From positions 10,749,001 through 10,813,000 of the forward strand of contig NC_134546.1 of NCBI RefSeq assembly GCF_050624435.1: DNA of 64,000 nt, written 5' to 3'. The position numbers and the translations under genes are program-made. Under the pieces are notes generated by a model, which saw only the letters and a program-made list of their open reading frames with translations, was not told where the DNA came from and did no database searches. The stretch comes from Tenrec ecaudatus (taxonomy: Eukaryota; Chordata; Mammalia; Afrosoricida; Tenrecidae). Every line of letters starts with the position of its first letter. Positions within the stretch are counted from its first letter, which is position 1. Of this stretch, positions 26,173 to 37,577 are shown piece by piece.

Positions 26173-28585
26173 GCTGCATCCTATGTGATTCCAACGGTAG
26201 AGACAATGAGCCCGGGCTCACCGATGAAGCTCTTCCCCCTCCAGACTCCTGCAAGGCTCCACTGACGCTAACAGTTGGCTCTTCCCAGGCGTTTCCAGGG
26301 CAGTGGAATGATTCTGCATGCTACTGTAACGGTGGACACATGATTAGGTTTGTCAAAACCCAGAACTAGCACTGGAGTCAACCATAATGTATCAACATTG
26401 GCTCAGCAGCTGTAACAAACGCACCACGTGGATGCAGGCTGGCGATAGCAGGAGCCACAGTGGACAGCGGCAGAGGAGGCTTCGGAAGAACTCGCTGTCC
26501 TTTTCTGTAAACCGAAACGCTTACTAAAAATAAGCATTCGCTTCTATTTCCAAAATTAAATCCAACTTTCAATGAAAGAAAAACAAACCTGTGTGTTGTT
26601 TAAAGTTTACCCAGCTTTCACTTACCACAGAGAACCATTTACACACACGCTGGATCTAGGGGCCCGCCTATCACTTCCCTGGTCTGTCCTTGAAGGGCTG
26701 GACCGCAGCGAGGCCGGTGTGCTGCTTGCTCTGCTCAGAAGGCTTGTTAAGGTGGGGGCAATGTGCTGAGGCTGCTGGGCAGAGATAGGGACCGGTCCTC
26801 TGCTCTCCCTACAAGCCAAGCTGGAACGGCAGCGTTTGGCTTAGATGGTCTGGGAAATGCTGATAACTGGGGCGTTCTGTCATTCAGCAGGCATTTACCC
26901 AGCCAAGCCTGTGACTGTCGTGGGCGCTTGGCTCCATCAGCGTGAAAGAAGCAACGAACTGGTGGTTTCCTGCTTTAGTTCTTAACCATCGCCCAGAGCG
27001 CCTGCGGAAAAGGCGGAGACACCTGGCCTCAGCAGCCACGGGAGATTCCGTTGTCCACATAGGTTCCAGGAGATTTGGGGGCAGGGGGTGGAGGATGGGG
27101 GGGTGTTGGTGTTGTTTTGCTTTTGCTTCTCCACAATTAGGTGTGTGTGTGGTGGAGGGGCTCTATTTGTAGGCATCACCATCCACGCCATGAGGTGCTT
27201 CCTGGCTCCGTCCTTGTTCTTGAGCGCTGTGGAGGATTCCCCTGTGTGCTGGCACCACCATGCCTTCCTCCATTCTTCCACCGAGGGGCATCTGGACTGC
27301 TCCTATCTTCTTGCACCTACGCACCGTGCCGCCAGAAACCTTGTTGGTGTGTCCATGCAGTGGCTTTTTAAGGAGCCTGCTGGCTCATCTAAGTGGCCCT
27401 GGTCCCCAGTTTACCAAGCAGCCTGGCCTTCCCGATCTTCACAGGTCCTCAGTGAGTCCAGCAGCTGCCTTGCATGGGGCCCGGATACCTACAGACACCA
27501 AAGACCAGGCCACCGCCATGACAGCAGTGCAACTGGGTGTCTTGGTGCCTGTTTTAACCTTTTCCTCCCCCCATTCCCACTCCTACCTCAAAAATACGGT
27601 GCTGAAGTCGAAGCCGAGGATTGCTTTCCCAACCAAGTTGCGTGAGAATCTGCCTTATTTGGGTCGGTGTAGTGCCTAGGGAGCTGTGAGTCAGCATCGA
27701 CCCAGTGTCCCCAAGAAGAGGCACTCAGACACTCACTTTAGACAGTTGATGCGCAGAGCCGAACTGCCAGAAAGGATGAGGCTCTTTCTGGGGCGGGGGT
27801 GGGGGTGGGGAGCATGTATTTCAATTCATAATTCACTGGTGAATGGCCAGGGCAGGGCCCAAGTGTCCCATAAAGTAAGTACACTTTGAAGTTTATCATT
27901 TGGGAAGAAGCAGACACACACATCAGTAGTAACTGTAAAGTCCCCATTTCCTGGGAGCAGGCAACTGCCTTCCCAGGGCTGCCCCAGCCTCTTGAGTCAG
28001 TGGCTCCCGAAGCTCCACATCGATTTCACAATCGTTTTTTTCTTTTCCCTTTAAAAAGTCTCCCGCAAAAAGCGGTGAACTCCCTTGTACAACACATCCT
28101 TCATGAGGAATTAAAATGGGCGTATCTCACGTGCCGAAACAATGCCCACCGTGGAGACAACAGGTAGCCCTGGACGCTTGAGCCGGCTTGGATGCGCCCT
28201 CCCACCCTCCCAGGGAAAGTCGGTGACGGGCAGCGTGCACCGAGGCTGGGGAGACGTCCTGGTTTGGAAGGGCAACCTGGCAGTCCTGAAATAATAGGCC
28301 CTGTGAAGCGACAAGCCTGCCACAAGGCCCCAGGGATGATGTGGGGTTTGGGGGCCTCCCCGGCTTTCGTGAGTAAGAACCATAACAAACGTTTGCTAAT
28401 AACCCCAGCTCCTCCCTTTCTGTCTGTATTCTGTCATTAATTCTAAAAAAGACCTATGCAAATAAAGCTTACCTGAACAGCTGGTCTGGGAGGAGACTGA
28501 GGGAGGCAGCATGACTCCTGGGCTGGCCCTGTGTACTTGGGCTGCCACTTCAAGCCTCCAGCCTTGATTCACCTCACAGAGGACA
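26173..28585. other. 2.4 kb without recognised repeats or genes
   Basis: The longest such stretch outside LGALSL. The frame at 27088-27645 is open for 185 codons but the product (Cys- and His-rich at first, then Ser/Pro-rich) is not recognised, lacks a domain I know, and has competing open frames. An octamer-like 'atgcaaat' occurs near 28456. Old decayed repeats cannot be excluded. Confidence 0.4.
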
Positions 28586-28587
28586 TG

Positions 28588-28757
28588 TGGGGCTGTTACC
28601 AGCAAGGTCCGTGGTTCGAAACCACCAGCTGCTCTGAGGAAGAAAGATGGGGCTTTCTGCTCCTGTGAAGAGTTAACTGGCTCGGAAACTCACAGGGGCT
28701 GTTCTACCCTGTCCCTCTGTAGGGTAGCTAGGACTCTATGGCAGTGAGTTTGGTTTT
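28588..28757 (+). repeat. AfroSINE
   Basis: 'cgaaaccaccagctgctctg', 'ggggctttctgctcctgtga' and 'tctatggcagtgagtttggt'. Confidence 0.87.
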
Positions 28758-29535
28758 ATTTATTTATTTTCAGGAAATAGAGACGCTTGCTCTCCCTGGC
28801 AGTGATGTGTTTGGGGATCGGCAGGTGACAACAGACTGCACAGGAATGACATGTCTCCTAGAACTGATAAGGCCAGGTGCAAATAATCATGACACTAGCG
28901 TTATAAGCAAACAGTATTAGAAGTAGGAGCCAACATTGAAAGCCCTCATCCTGAATGTGGTGTTCCCATGACCGACATACACTGTACGTATCACTTCCAC
29001 CACGCTTACTCTCCTGACCATGGAACCGAAATGAGCAGGGCGTAAGAATTGGGTCTGTGAGTTACACCCCGGGACCCTTTTCCTCGGCATTGCTGCAGCT
29101 TTCCCGGAAGCAGAGAGCAGCCATTGCTTTCTCCAAGCACAAAGAAAGTGATCTTCGGTTCCGCAGAAAATAACTTTGGGGCTAAAGCACCAAGGGAGCA
29201 GAGAAGATCTGCAAGACAAATAATAACGAGGAACTGAAAACACATAGTGTTTGGTTTGGGTCTTTTTACGTGAGGATTTTCACCAAGCGGTGTCGTCTGT
29301 GGTTTTAGGATTTCAGTGACCCGCTCTTTCACCCCCACGTTTTTCTGTCGTTGATACTAGTTTTTACATCTTCAAATTAAAAACAATTCCCCACCCCACC
29401 ACACCTACAAGCCTCACACGCTGTGGAGCCCAGGAACACAGCCTCTCTGTCTGAAGAACGGAGAGATTACCACTCAGAGAGTCATATTAGAGCCAGATTT
29501 GGGGATGACCTCAGAGTTGACATTTTTAAGGTGCT
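28758..29535. other. No gene or recognised repeat
   Basis: Antisense frames of 108 and 110 codons overlap in different frames at 28917-29338; neither product is recognised. Confidence 0.4.
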
Positions 29536-29732
29536 CAAGTTCCTGCGGGGTGCAAACAGTTAAGCACTCGAGTAATGGAAAGGTTGGGGCCTGGACCCCT
29601 TCCTAGGGCATCTCAGACAGATCTGGGGACCTGCTTCTGCAAGGTCACAGCCTGAAAGGCCTGTGGAGCAGATCTACTCTGCACACACGAGGTCACCGCA
29701 AGTCAGAATCGACTGGATTGGCGGCAGCCGTG
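29536..29732 (+). repeat. AfroSINE (divergent subtype)
   Basis: 'cggggtgcaaacagttaagc', 'ggcctgtggagcagatctac' and 'agtcagaatcgactggattg'. Confidence 0.8.
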
Positions 29733-30411
29733 TCTCTTCGCTGTTATAAACAATGCAGATTCCTGACCTCGGAGTCTCTGTTGAGTCTCAATAATTTAAG
29801 AATGAAGTAAATGGTTTTTAAAGTGTGGAAGGGCAAATATTACCCTGTGCTCATAAAACGTGTCTTTGTAGTCCATCCATGTTCTTCTTTCCTGTAAGAA
29901 GATCCGCTCACAGCTGATGTTAGTGAAGGTGTGGGCCCCTCTTCTATGAAGACACCCTATTAGACATATATTGCCTGCCTTTGAAGACCTTGCCATCCGC
30001 CTGGGAACCCAGGACACAGACACAATAAAATCTAGTTAAAGATGAAGGCCAATAAACAATTAAAGTCAAACGGAGTGGGCAGAAGATTGACGCTACAGGA
30101 GCGGAGAGAAGCGAGAGTTTGCCTCTCACTGGGGTGGCCGAGGAGGGAGTGTTGGTTTAAAGGGCTTCAGCTGTGCATGGCTCTGAGTTTCCTGTCCTCT
30201 CTTTGGCTGTGCAACACTCCTCAGTGCACACGGACCTCGGTTTTCAGCCACAGCGCCAGTGCGGTGCTTGCCAAAGCTCCGAGATGCAGGCTGAAATCCT
30301 GACTGCCCAGAAAGAGGGCTCAGGGAGGAAGCAAGAGATGTCGCTGGCGGTTTTATGGACAGAACATTTGTAGCGCACGCCACCTAACAACCAAGGAAAC
30401 TTAAAGAACAT
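29733..30411. other. No gene or recognised repeat
   Basis: Unique-looking; short ORFs only. Confidence 0.4.
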
Positions 30412-30582
30412 GGTGGCGTGGCGGCTATGCACATTGGGCTGCTAACCACCACCGGCTGATCTGCAGGGTGAAAGAGGAGGCTTTTTAGTCTCACAAGGAT
30501 GGACAGTCTCTGAAACCCACAGGGGCAGTTCTACTCTGTCCTATAAGGTCATTATGAGTCAGCATCAACTCTATGGTACTAT
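30412..30582 (+). repeat. AfroSINE
   Basis: 'ggtggcgtggcggctatgca', 'cccacaggggcagttctact' and 'tgagtcagcatcaactctat'. Confidence 0.87.
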
Positions 30583-31589
30583 TTGGTATTTATTGGTTCC
30601 TCAAGATTCCATTAGCTTCTTTCTGGATTTGGACAGTCCCCTCTTCTATGCAGATTCTTCATCTCCCCTAATCCTCTATCCTATGCACAACTACTTGGCC
30701 TATACCAGTTCTCCCAGGGGCCTTCCTAAAGCATTTGCCATTTTGCCTGCTCCTATACAAAATAAGATGTCTCTGTCATTTTACTTGTCAGTTTCATTAT
30801 TACCATCCTGCCACATTGCCAAAAGAATTGGAGGCGGCACAAATGGGTAGGGCAACGCCAGACTACTTTGGTTCTTTCTGTTGTTCAGGACTCAACTATA
30901 ATGTCTCTTTTTCAGACTTCCCAGCAGCTTGTTAGCCTAATTATAGTAGGCCCACGATGGAGTCACTCATGCTAAGCCCTTCCTGAGCACACCAAAGCCT
31001 AACTAGTTTCTGTTTCCTGTAAATAAATGCCAACCATCCCCAGAGCTGAAACCAAAGTCAGTCAATCGGCTCCACCAGAAAGAGAAATCTAAGGGAACCA
31101 ACCTGGACCAAACATTTACCGTGATTCCAAATAAGGAAAGAAATTGCCTGCCAGTTAATCCAGGATATGTCCAGTAGAGCTTACTTATTCCTGTGTTTCT
31201 CTAACTACCGTGCCTCTCTTGCTCATGATTGCATCTTAGCACAGTGCTTGATCCAGAAGAAGTGATGAGTAAACACCTGTGGGTTTGTCATACTGAGGTG
31301 ATGTGTTTTGCTGTAATGCCGGAATCTAGGCTGCCAGCAGTTCATAAAGCAGAGGAGTCCGTCACGATGGACAAGTTTCAGGAGAGTTTTCAGAGTAAGT
31401 CGAACAGGCAGACTGCCTCTGAAAAGTCGGTCCCTGAAAACCTTCGTCATAGTAGAACGTGGCCTAATCCAGTACCAGGACAGGAGCCCTTCCGACTGGA
31501 AGACACTCGAAACGTGACTGGGAAAGAGCTGCTTCCTCAAAGTAGAGCTGACCTCACGGACAAGGACAGAGGAAGCTTTTGTCCTTGTT
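30583..31589. other. No gene or recognised repeat
   Basis: Two opposite frames of 145 (+) and 130 (-) codons overlap at 31223-31666. Their mirror-image overlap and lack of similarity argue against a gene. Confidence 0.4.
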
Positions 31590-32190
31590 GTAAGCCATGG
31601 CGACCCTCTGTACAACAGAACAGAACGCTGCCGGGTTCTGCCCCAGCCTCCCAGTTGTTGCTCTAGTTGGACTCATTGTTGCAGCCCCTGTGTCAGTCAA
31701 CTTTGCTGAGTGTCTTCTTCTTTCTCACTGACCCCTGCTTTATCGAGCATGATGCCCTTCTCTCCGCACTGTCCTCTCCTGATAATATGTCCCAAGTATG
31801 TGAGGCCAAGGCTCTCCGATCTTGCTTCTAAAGAGCATTCTGTTGTAATTCTTCCGAGACAGATTTGCTTGTTCTTTTGGCAGTCCATGGTACTTCCAAT
31901 ATTCTCCGCCGGTACCATAATTCAAATGCATCAATTCTTCTTCAGTCTTCCTTATTCAAGGTCCAACATGCATAGGAGGTGATTGAAAATACCATGGCTT
32001 GGGTCAGGCACACCTTAGTCCATTCTTCCTTGTCAGCATTGGAAAGAGGCTTATGCAGCAGATTCACACAATGCAGTACATCATTTGATCTATTGGCTGC
32101 TGTTTCCATGAGCATTGATTATAGATCCTAGCACGATGAAATCCTTGACAACTTCCATCTTCTCTCTGTTTATCACGATGTCACCTGCTG
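31590..32190 (-). mobile_element. RTE/BovB-type LINE, 3' region
   Basis: Antisense. The frame at 31697-31918 reads 'LGLTYLGHIIRRGQC', a decayed form of the RTE C-terminal block 'L.YFGHI.RR'. Nucleotide landmarks 'gcatgatgcccttctctccg' and 'ccatggtacttccaatattc' match other copies. Confidence 0.85.
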
Positions 32191-32317
32191 GTCCAGTTGT
32201 GAGAGAATGACCAAATGAGAGTAAGGCAGAAGCTGTAATGCCTCTAGAAACCCCGTCTCAGAAGTCCGACACCATCATTTCTGCTATTTCCTATTGAGCA
32301 GATCGCAAAAAGATAAC

Positions 32318-32509
32318 TGCCTTCAGGACAGTTCTGACCCATAGCAACCCCATAAGACAGAGCAGAATGCCTTTTGGGGTTTCTGAGGCTATAAATCTTT
32401 ATGGGATGCAAAAGCTTCATTTTTCTCCCAAAGAGTGGCTGATGGGTTCGAATGGCAGACCTTGTAGTTGGCAGCTCCCTCATAAGCCACTACACCACCA
32501 GGGCCCCTT
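32318..32509 (-). repeat. AfroSINE
   Basis: 'gttctgacccatagcaaccc', 'ttcatttttctcccaaagag' and 'cactacaccaccagggcccc'. Confidence 0.87.
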
Positions 32510-32681
32510 ATTGACGACACAGGGAGCATCTTTCTCGTCAATATGGGAAGGAAATACACCTGAGTGTGAATACCAGGAAGCAGGATCATTGGGGCCCACC
32601 TGCTTATCACAGATGACTCAGTCTGAATATACTTCTTGCAAGCCCTTAGAATATTTAGGTCGTTTTAGAGTTTCCCAAGAG

Positions 32682-32858
32682 CCCTGGTGACATAGTGGGG
32701 GTTACTCCTTGGGCTATTGATCATGATATTAGTACTTTGAAAGCTATCAGCTGGGAACGATGGAGCTCGCTAGTACCGCAATTACAGGCAGTTCTACTGT
32801 GTCCTCCAGGATCCCGACCAGTTAGAAATGACTCAAAGGCTGTGAGTTTGAGCGGAGA
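32682..32858 (+). repeat. AfroSINE, diverged
   Basis: 'gccctggtgacatagtgggg', 'gcagttctactgtgtcctcc' and 'ctcaaaggctgtgagtttga'. Confidence 0.8.
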
Positions 32859-33427
32859 GTTCCAAGACGTAAGTTCTATTGGATCAAAGAATGCTCTTTG
32901 TGGCTATTGAATTTCCTTCATCTTTTCTACCACACTGCTGTCGCCTGGGAAGCTTGAGTTCCCCATGAGCTGTCTCTCCTTCATGCCTCATCCCTCCAGA
33001 TTCTCAGAGTGAATTACAACAGAGAAAGCACACGAACCTAGAAGTTCCTCATGGGTCTGCTATAAAGGATTTCCATTTTGCAAATTACAAAACTATGACA
33101 AAATCTTCTTATAATTGCGGACAAAGGATAGAAAATCAGTTATTACTGGAAATGTCAGATAAACATAAATAAATGTGAACGAAACATTCAGTTTCATTTT
33201 TTCAGGTGGAAAAGCAATATAAATACTCCTGAGACCCTCACTAAGGTGAATTGTCCTTATTGCCTGAATTTTATTTTAAAGATGTTTGCTCCAGCAAGTG
33301 TGTGGTTTTGTTTTAATGGAATTGGTCGTAGGAAAGACAGATGACAAAATCCATTGGAAGTATTAATCAGAGTTCACAGACTCAAGTGCTTATACAGGCA
33401 AGCAAGTTAAGGTATAAATGATGTTTT
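32859..33427. other. No gene or recognised repeat
   Basis: AT-rich; nothing supportable. Confidence 0.4.
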
Positions 33428-33655
33428 AGTTGCCTAGTGCTGTCAGAACACACACATATCACAAGGGGGTGGCTTAAAGAACAGAAATTTTTTTTCAGTT
33501 TTGGAGGCCGAACATGCAGATTGGGGTTTCAGACTTGTTAATTCCTTCCCTGGTTTTGTGACTTGTTAACAAATTTCCTCCACTTCCACCCCATTATTCC
33601 TGAGCAAATGTTTCTGTGTCTAACTTGCCCTTTCTACAACTCAGAAGTGATTCGA
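33428..33655 (-). mobile_element. MLT1-type (ERVL-MaLR) LTR fragment
   Basis: 'agttgcctagtgctgtcaga', 'gggggtggcttaaagaacag' and 'cagttttggaggccgaacat' are antisense MLT1 3' landmarks. Old LTR, no coding part. Confidence 0.75.
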
Positions 33656-33657
33656 TT

Positions 33658-35500
33658 TATTTATTTTTATTTATTATTTTTAAGATCATTTTATTGGGGG
33701 CTCTGACAGCTCTTACAACAATCCATCCATCAATTGTATCAAGCACATTTGTACATATGTTGCTATCAGTTTTTTCTAAACATTTACTTTCTATTTGAGC
33801 CTTTGGTATCAGCTCCTCTTTTTTCCCTCCCCCACCTCCACCACCCTTATGGCCCCTTGATAAATTATAATTATTATTTGCATATATTACACCCACCACT
33901 GTCTCCCTTCCCCCATGGTTTCTGTTATTCTTCCTCCTAGGAGGGGGTGCGGTTATGTGTCGATCATTGTGATCAGTTCCCCCTCCCCTCCCCTCCTCCC
34001 CTCCCCTTCCCTCTACCCTCCTAGTATTGATACTCCCATTTCTGCTCCTGGGGGTGGGGGCGGTTATTTGACCTGGATTTGGTGTGTCATGAGCTCTTAT
34101 CTGTACCAGTGTATGTGCCAGTCTAGCCAGAACTGAGCAACAGGATTGGGGTCATGATCGTGGGGGGTGAGGAAGTGTCAAGGAACCAGAGGAATATTGT
34201 GTGTTTCATCAGAGCTATACTGGGCCCTAGCTGACTCATCCCTGCCTTGTGACCCTTTGGGAAGGGGATGTCCTGTTGTCTATAGATGGGTTTGGGATCT
34301 CTAGTCTGACCCCCCTCATTCTCAACAATATGCTTTTTTGTTTGTTTGTTAGTTTGTTTTGAGTCTCCTGGTGCCTATTACCTGATCCTGTCATCACTCA
34401 TGATCGCACAGGCTGGTGTGCTTCGTCCATATAGGCTTGTTGCTTCTCTGCTAGATGGCCACTTGTTTAATTTTAAGAGTTTAAGACCTGAGACACTATA
34501 TTTTTTGATAGTCGGGCACCATCCGCTTTCTTCACCACATTTGCTTGTGCACCCATTTAAATTCAGTGATGGTGCCAGGAGGGTGAGCATCACAGAATGC
34601 CAGGTTGTTAGAACAAAATGTTCTTGCATTGAGGGAGGGCTTGAACAGAGGCCCAAAGTCCATCCACTACCTCATTGTAATACCATATAAATATATGTAC
34701 AAGGGCCAATACCTGTATTTTTATGAATTAATATATTTATATATGTACACACCTCTGTCCATAGCTTTGCTTCCTAGATCTTTCCTCTGTTTCCTTTTAC
34801 TTTCCTCCTGTCCCATCATCATGTTCGCCCTACTTCTGCCTCTCAGTAATTCCTCTCAGGCAGATTGCTGTTGCTCTAACACCCCAGGATTTTGACATCC
34901 TCCTCATTGTTGATTTTAATTCCCTAGTTGTTCTCCTGTCTATAGCATTGTTTGCTCACTGCTCCCTTCCCCCATCTCTTTGTCCCCACACATCCCTCTG
35001 GAACCATTGGTCCCACTGCTTTCTCCTCGGGCTTGCTTCCCATGCCTATCTTATAGAGGTAGGCAAACTGACAATAACGGAGACAAAACAAAAAGAAAAC
35101 ACAAGATTGATTTAAAAAGGGGAAAACAAACAAAAAATAAATAGGGAAGAAGTGGGGGGGAGCACTTAAAAGTATACATGGTTCCAAGTTTGTCCGCTGA
35201 CCTTTTTGACTATCTCTCCACCAGTCCTGGGGGCTTCTGGGCACTGCCCCTTCTGTCATGAAGTCTAGTTTGGGGACTCCTCAGGGGTTTTATGGCTTGG
35301 CTTTGCTTATGTTGCTGATCTGCTATGTTCCCATCTTGGTTTGCCCCACAGTGGGAGTTCAGACTGGACTCACACCCTGCTGTGTGTTCCCAGTATTGTC
35401 CTCTGTTACACTGTGCGCCAGTGAAGGGACATCATGTTGTCGGCCCTACAGTCCTCGCTGTGCCTTAGCAGTTCCGTGCACAGAGCTGCTGAGGCACAGA
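33658..35500 (-). mobile_element. L1-like LINE 3' region, long copy (tenrec-type family)
   Basis: Begins on the + strand at the poly(A)-proximal end 'gatcattttattgggggctc', continues 'gtatcaagcacatttgtaca', 'gagcctttggtatcagctcc', 'ggctggtgtgcttcgtccat' and runs parallel to 37578-39470 to about 35500. Without a coding region; probably a long non-coding 3' part. Carries C/T-rich tracts. Confidence 0.65.
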
Positions 35501-35574
35501 GAAGACTGTAGTGATTAGATTTATTGGATATGAGGTCATTAATCTAACAAAGATGACCCTATTGCCAGACAGGT

Positions 35575-36065
35575 TCATGTCCACAAGTACAAGGGGAAGT
35601 TAAAAAGTATGGCTGCAAAATGTTTAGAAGTCTTTAGTAAACAAAAATCTCAAAATGAGAAGCTATTGTTTCTCAGCCTCTCCTTCATCAAGTCTACCCA
35701 CCTCTGACGGCAGTGTTTCCATTCTCTAGCCCTCCTCGAAGAAGACTTTGTTCTTAAATTGATACCATGTCTAAAGAGCTCTTTGGGCATCCTAGTACTC
35801 TAATTGTGTTCCCTTGAAATGCTCTTTGAGTTTGGGGAACACAAAAGACTGAGGGGGCAAGATCAGGACTGTAGGGAGATGGGGTCCATATGGTTCCCCC
35901 ACCAAATCCCCTGGCACAGTCCCATCTTCCCCAGATGGGTGAGCAGGTTCATTGTTGTGAGAAGACTCTCCTGGCCCTTTCCTTATCAGTGCAGTTGATC
36001 ATTTTTTAAAACTTCATACTAAGCCCTGTGATCATCCTGGCTCCTTTGAGAAAATCCATCAAGAT
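35575..36065 (-). mobile_element. Degenerate mariner-like DNA transposon
   Basis: The reverse strand shows the mariner signature SFVFPKLKEHFKGTQ, close to the family's 'FLFPKLKEHLKG' block, followed by a 'FFEEGLENGN'-like segment, with stops and frameshifts. The 35585-35660 end has an AT-rich terminal region (aagttaaaaagtatggctgc). Confidence 0.65.
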
Positions 36066-36189
36066 GATGCCATTGGATCCAAACTAACAGTTGTCATTAC
36101 CTTCTGAACTGATCTCTCTGCCTGGAACCTCACTGGCCCATCAGATCCCCTCAGAAGCCATCGTTTTGACCGGACTTTTGAAAGCATTC

Positions 36190-36392
36190 GAGCCCTGGTA
36201 GTGTAGTGAGTTACTCCGTGAGTTACTAAATGCAAGGCCAACAATTCAAAACCATCAGCCACTTCACAGGAGGAATATGTGGTTTTGACTCCAATAAAGA
36301 AGTCCACTCTCAGAAACCCGCAGGAGCAGTTCTACCCTGTCCTGTAGGGTCACTGTGAGTGGGAATCGACTGAATGGCAATGAGTTTGGTTT
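36190..36392 (+). repeat. AfroSINE, full length and clean
   Basis: 'gagccctggtagtgtagtga' to 'ctgaatggcaatgagtttgg', including 'caggagcagttctaccctgt'. The best reference copy in the window. Confidence 0.92.
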
Positions 36393-36995
36393 AATGAGAC
36401 TAAGACAAGTGTCTTACTGAGAGCACTTGTCTGCAGTCTTCACCCGAGACTTATTTAAATATGCTTTATTTGGAATAAACCTGTACATGTACGAACAAGA
36501 AACATAGTAGCAATGCTTTTTTTAAAATTAAAAGATCATTTTATCGAGCGTAGCAATACTTTTTGACTTACCATCCTCTAGGGGTTAGGATTCCAGTAAA
36601 TCTTCGAAGGGTGGTGGTGGGGGGCACAACGTCGCCCATTACTAATAAGTAAAACAATACAGGTGGCCAACTGCCCCCAGAGCTAGCCATTGCTACCATT
36701 GAGGAATGTGATGCTTTCCTGTCAAAGCATCAGAATTGCTCTCAAAAGAAGCCAGCATCTATCAAATGCTTCCACTCAGTCAAAATAATTTTATTTTAAC
36801 TAAGCAAATCAATATGGCCCTGGGTCTGGCCTGCAAGCTGCTATTTTCCAACCTCTGGCACCAACCACCATGGCAGAGCAGTTGGAACAGCCGCATGTTG
36901 TTTGGGTGGGCTGCTGGCTGCTGCATGGGGCGGGGGGGGGGGGGGGGGCTTTTAAGAGAGGTACGCCCCTCTTGGTTTTTAGATGCTTTTTAAAT
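36393..36995. other. No gene; poly-G tract and short L1-like end
   Basis: Contains a short 'aaaagatcattttatcgagc' (36530-36548), a scrap of the L1-like end, and a run of about 18 G (36930-36947). Otherwise nothing recognised. Confidence 0.5.
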
Positions 36996-36998
36996 ATG

Positions 36999-37066
36999 AG
37001 GGGTTTCCAAAAGTTTACAGGAAAAATTCCATAATTCCATTTTTCTATAAACTTTTGAAGCTCCGT
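36999..37066. mobile_element. Palindromic MITE, mariner-type hairpin
   Basis: The left arm 'gggtttccaaaagtttacag' and the reverse complement of the right arm 'ctataaacttttgaagctcc' agree at most positions. The whole element of about 68 bp is one near-palindrome with almost no loop. It resembles miniature mariner derivatives. Confidence 0.6.
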
Positions 37067-37575
37067 TGTATCCTCTCATTCTCTGTTCCACAAACATTCT
37101 GATGGGTTGTGCAGAAGGCGAATTAGAGAGAGACGTGATGAGGTAACTGAGGCTCCTGGCGCACAGAGCCCGGCACCAGAAAGAAACTAAAGCACAAACG
37201 CATCCTTGCAGGCTCATCACCTCCCCAAGGGGAGCCTCCTCAGGAGAACCAGACTATGGGGGAACCAGCCTTGGACTTCCCTCGGCCCCATGCTTCAGAT
37301 AATCTGGGGCTTATCGTTTCAGTGGACACCTTCTGCGGGGACTCACCTTCCCTCCACCTAGAGACTGTGCAGAGGAAAAGAGCATTAGGACCGACAGGTG
37401 CGGGGTTCAAAGCTGGCACTTACTGTCATTGTGACCTCCACGGACACATTTTAACCGATCTGAACTCACGATTGTAACGTAAGGAGGCCAGCATCTTCCT
37501 CACAAGATCATTGTAAGGAGTCAGCAAGAGATGGTGCATGAGCCACTTAGAGTGATGAGGACCCCTGGGGCCATA
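37067..37575. other. No gene; probable MIR remnant
   Basis: 37390-37550 follows MIR order weakly ('gcggggttcaaagctggcac', 'tgaactcacgattgtaacgt', 'cacaagatcattgtaaggag'). The rest is unique-looking. Confidence 0.45.
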
Positions 37576-37577
37576 GT

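Noticed and set aside
27088-27645. 185-codon + frame
   Set aside because: No known domain, competing frames open at the same place, no promoter or splice context.
31223-31666. Mirror-image frames of 130 and 145 codons
   Set aside because: Overlapping on opposite strands with no similarity; typical chance pattern.
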